NCBI GenBank assembly: GCA_003140175.1
Contig: PLJD01000025.1
Location: forward strand, 132,828 to 187,006
Source: Actinomycetota bacterium
Lineage (GTDB): Bacteria > Actinomycetota > Acidimicrobiia > IMCC26256 > PALSA-555
DNA length: 54,179 nt
Direction: 5' to 3'
In this document: positions 52,166-54,179 of the stretch, piece after piece
How the letters are laid out: every line of letters begins with the position of its first letter
How positions within the stretch are numbered: position 1 is the first letter of the stretch
Made by a program: the position numbers and the translations under genes
Notes under the pieces: model-generated
The model's database searches: none
What the model was told of the DNA's origin: nothing
What the model saw: only the letters and a program-made list of their open reading frames with translations

Positions 52166-52836
52166 GGCGTGTCGGCTTCCGACTCGTCGGATTGGCTCGA
52201 GTAGCGCGCCACGGCGGCATCGAGGGTCGCTTGGCTGAAGACGATCCAGTCGTTCAGGATGATGTCGTGCGCGTTGAGCTCCTCAGGAAGCACGATCTGG
52301 ACTCGGGAGCCCAGGTTGCGAAACGACTTCCACACCGCGTGGTCGGCACGGTCCAAGACCACCAAGACTCGAGGGATCCGCTCGCCGGGGCTACGCAGGC
52401 CGAGGTCCTGGAGCACCTGGACCGCTCGGGCGGTCTTGGGCTCGTCGATCTCCCAGGCGGTGATGACCTTCACGCGCCCCTCGGCCGCCCGGTCGGAGAG
52501 CGCGGAACGCAGGGCGAGGCGCACCATCTTCTTCGGTGTGCGCTGCGAATAGTCGCGCGGCTTGGGCCCGTGGGCGATACCTCCGCCGCGCCACTGCGGG
52601 GAGCGGATCGAGCCCTGACGGGCCCGACCCGTGCCCTTCTGGCGCCATGGCTTCGCACCGCCGCCGGCGACCTCGGCCCGGGTCTTGGTCGAGTGGGTCC
52701 CGGCGCGTCGGTGGGCCAGCTGGGCGGTCACGACCTGGTGGAGGACGGCGACGTTCGGGACGATTCCGAAGAGGTCGTCGGGCAGGTCGGCGTTGCCGTG
52801 CTTGGTGCCGGTGGAGGTGAGGACGTCGACCTTCAC
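52162..52836 (-). CDS. rplD: 50S ribosomal protein L4
   Basis: 224 residues. [57 protein letters not shown] is the extended tunnel loop; the C-domain has [20 protein letters not shown] and [22 protein letters not shown] start overlaps the rplC stop (GTGA). Confidence 0.98.
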   Translation of the reverse strand: MKVDVLTSTGTKHGNADLPDDLFGIVPNVAVLHQVVTAQLAHRRAGTHSTKTRAEVAGGGAKPWRQKGTGRARQGSIRSPQWRGGGIAHGPKPRDYSQRTPKKMVRLALRSALSDRAAEGRVKVITAWEIDEPKTARAVQVLQDLGLRSPGERIPRVLVVLDRADHAVWKSFRNLGSRVQIVLPEELNAHDIILNDWIVFSQATLDAAVARYSSQSDESEADTP

Positions 52837-53579
52837 CCGGCACTCTCCGGGGCTGCGCCGACGGGGTCGGACTCACGCGGATCGGTGGGCACTGCGACGG
52901 CCACCGCGTCGGCCAGGCGGGCGGCTGCCGGCGGCGCGACCGGCGGTCCCTTCACGGCGTTGCGGACGAGCACGAGGCCTCCCGCGGGGCCGGGCACCGC
53001 GCCCCGGATGAGCAGCAGGCCTCGCTCCGCATCGCCTTCGACCACCTCGAGGTTCAGCGTGGTCACGCTGCGGCTGCCGTGTTGGCCGGCCATGCGCATG
53101 CCCTTGAACACTCGGGCCGGCGTGGCGCAAGCCCCAATCGAGCCCGGTGAGCGGTGGTTCTTGTGGTTGCCGTGGCTCGCGCCCTGGCCTTTGAAGTTGT
53201 GGCGCTGCATGACGCCGCTGAAGCCTTTGCCCTTGCTGATGCCGGTCACGTCAACCCGTTCGCCGGCACCGAAGACGTCGGCTGCGATGACTTGGCCCAC
53301 TGCGTAGCCGGCGAGATCGTCGACGCGTAGCTCGGCGAGGTGGCGGGCCGGTTCGGCGCGGGCGGCTTCGAGGTGGCCGAGCGCCGGCTTGGAGAGCCGG
53401 GCGGCTTTCACGGCACCAAAGGAGAGCTGGATCGCGGCGTACCCGTCACGTTCGGGTGTCTTGAGCTGCACCACGCGACACGGTCCGGCCTGAACGACGG
53501 TCACGGGCACGACCCGGTTCTCCGCGTCCCAGATCTGGGTCATGCCGAGCTTGCGCCCGAGGATGCCCTTGCCGGCCAT
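52833..53579 (-). CDS. rplC: 50S ribosomal protein L3
   Basis: 248 residues from ATG 53579. [60 protein letters not shown] and [20 protein letters not shown] are the L3 blocks. The last 30 residues ([20 protein letters not shown] and onward) are a low-complexity extension beyond the usual end near AVKGP. Confidence 0.97.
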   Translation of the reverse strand: MAGKGILGRKLGMTQIWDAENRVVPVTVVQAGPCRVVQLKTPERDGYAAIQLSFGAVKAARLSKPALGHLEAARAEPARHLAELRVDDLAGYAVGQVIAADVFGAGERVDVTGISKGKGFSGVMQRHNFKGQGASHGNHKNHRSPGSIGACATPARVFKGMRMAGQHGSRSVTTLNLEVVEGDAERGLLLIRGAVPGPAGGLVLVRNAVKGPPVAPPAAARLADAVAVAVPTDPRESDPVGAAPESAG

Positions 53580-53780
53580 GATCGTCGTCCCTACTCGTCG
53601 TGGGGTCTCGTGGAGCGGTGCGTGCTGCCACGCGAACGCTCCCCCGGCCCTGATGGGCGGCGCCGGCGGAGCGTGTTCTCGGTTGTGCCACGCGGTTCCC
53701 GAGGGCGTGCGTGGACGTCGGTTGGCGGAACTCGGTCGGGGATGGGGCGCCGACGGCAGCAGCGGCCGGCAAGCCACGCA

Positions 53781-53786
53781 ATGCTA
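53781..53786 (-). promoter_or_regulatory. Candidate -10 box in the rpsJ-rplC gap
   Basis: TAGCAT on the minus strand, about 200 bases before rplC, with TTGGCC 19 bases upstream as a weak -35. The remaining rpsJ-rplC gap (53580-53823) contains no open gene that I can support. Confidence 0.3.
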
Positions 53787-53801
53787 GCGGAGGTGCTGGT
53801 C

Positions 53802-53820
53802 AGGGGGCCAACGGGCCCCT
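53802..53820 (-). terminator. Hairpin just after rpsJ (attenuator-like)
   Basis: AGGGGCC - CGTT - GGCCCCCT on the minus strand, starting three bases after the rpsJ stop, with one bulged C and no T-tract. It may partly end str-operon/rpsJ transcripts before the separate promoter candidate for rplC. Confidence 0.35.
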
Positions 53821-53823
53821 CGA

Positions 53824-54150
53824 TCAGACCTGTTGGATCTTGATTTCGATGTCCACGCCGGCCGGGAGGTCGAGACGCTGCAGCGACTCGACGGTCTTGC
53901 TGGTCGGCTCCACGATGTCGAGAAGGCGCTTGTGGATACGCATCTCAAAGTGCTCGCGGGAGTCCTTGTCGGCGTGCGGGGACCGAATGACGCACACCCG
54001 TCGGATCTCCGTGGGCAGCGGGACCGGACCTCGGACCTTGGCCTGGGTGCGGACCACGGTCTCGACGATCTTCTTCGTCGATTGGTCGATGATCTCGTGG
54101 TCGTAGGCCTTCAGCCGAATTCGGATCTTCTGGCCCTTCGAGTCCGCCAT
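53824..54150 (-). CDS. rpsJ: 30S ribosomal protein S10
   Basis: 108 residues. [60 protein letters not shown] and [14 protein letters not shown] identify S10 (NusE). ATG with AGGGG just upstream, nine bases after the preceding TAA. Confidence 0.98.
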   Translation of the reverse strand: MADSKGQKIRIRLKAYDHEIIDQSTKKIVETVVRTQAKVRGPVPLPTEIRRVCVIRSPHADKDSREHFEMRIHKRLLDIVEPTSKTVESLQRLDLPAGVDIEIKIQQV

Positions 54151-54159
54151 GTCCCCTAC

Positions 54160-54179
54160 TTATTTGACGATTTTGGTGA
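54160..54179 (-). CDS. tuf: Elongation factor Tu, last codons only (runs off the right edge)
   Basis: The last six codons before TAA (54160-54162) read TKIVK preceded by a partial codon consistent with Val/Ile. EF-Tu proteins end in VTKI(V/I/L)(K/E), and tuf-rpsJ is the normal junction of the str and S10 operons, so this is very probably tuf. Only 20 bases are visible. Confidence 0.6.

Noticed and set aside
1..54179. tRNA or rRNA genes, insertion sequences, integrases, prophage
   Set aside because: None seen: no transposase or integrase motifs and no gap large enough for rRNA. Small RNAs in short gaps cannot be excluded by eye.

Overview
This window is a high-GC, single-contig piece of an actinobacterial chromosome. 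Gene order and content suggest a deep-branching member of Actinomycetota, possibly Acidimicrobiia; that placement is an inference. The evidence is very high third-position GC, many GTG/TTG starts, long chains of genes joined by ATGA/GTGA/TGATG overlaps, a GuaB3-type IMP dehydrogenase paralogue, and neighbourhoods shared with Mycobacterium/Streptomyces (pcrA - sucC/sucD - small membrane proteins - purN/purH; rplM-rpsI-glmM-glmS-acpS-nnr-alr-tsaE-tsaB-rimI-tsaD-groES; str/S10/spc/alpha ribosomal cluster). Almost everything reads on the minus strand.

Right to left (the direction of transcription): 54179-37208 is the ribosomal superoperon. It starts with what looks like the last codons of tuf, then rpsJ, rplC-D-W-B, rpsS, rplV, rpsC, rplP, rpmC, rpsQ, rplN-X-E, rpsZ, rpsH, rplF-R, rpsE, rpmD, rplO, secY, adk, map, infA, rpmJ, rpsM-K-D, rpoA, rplQ and truA. 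At 37207-34995 the usual truA-rplM junction is interrupted by a small membrane-anchored or secreted protein carrying a domain about 75% identical to eukaryotic ubiquitin, and by a plus-strand alkaline-phosphatase-fold phosphodiesterase. From 34869 to 20087 runs a second conserved operon: L13/S9, amino-sugar synthesis (GlmM plus an abnormally large 1143-residue GlmS-like enzyme), AcpS, metabolite repair (NnrE/D), a CBS protein, alanine racemase, an alpha/beta hydrolase, a P1 peptidase, family-4 uracil-DNA glycosylase, the tRNA t6A genes (tsaE, tsaB, tsaD with rimI) and a CIRCE-controlled groES with no groEL beside it.

From 20034 to 9737 lie a FadD19-like acyl-CoA synthetase (plus), a CoA-type Nudix hydrolase, a Tat-type lipoprotein muramidase, guaB3-guaA, class I aldolase, dtd, a small unknown gene and the PcrA/UvrD helicase. 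From 9729 to 1 are a single-pass membrane protein (plus), a stand-alone cobalamin-binding mutase subunit, sucC-sucD, a cluster of small four-helix membrane proteins mixed with DUF4190-type genes, and purN-purH-folD-zinc-ribbon-icd.

Two things are out of the ordinary. One is the ubiquitin-domain protein at 36576-36941, which has unlike-neighbour codon use, lacks the terminal Gly-Gly and has no conjugation machinery nearby. The other is a decayed tandem duplication at about 5010-5645, which contains a remnant membrane-protein gene, a frameshifted and nonsense-mutated DUF4190 copy and the last 35 codons of sucD, next to the intact originals. The giant GlmS is the third item worth following. No tRNA, rRNA, CRISPR array, insertion sequence or prophage was seen. 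No gene-free stretch exceeds 300 bases except 4947-5737, which holds the decayed duplication.
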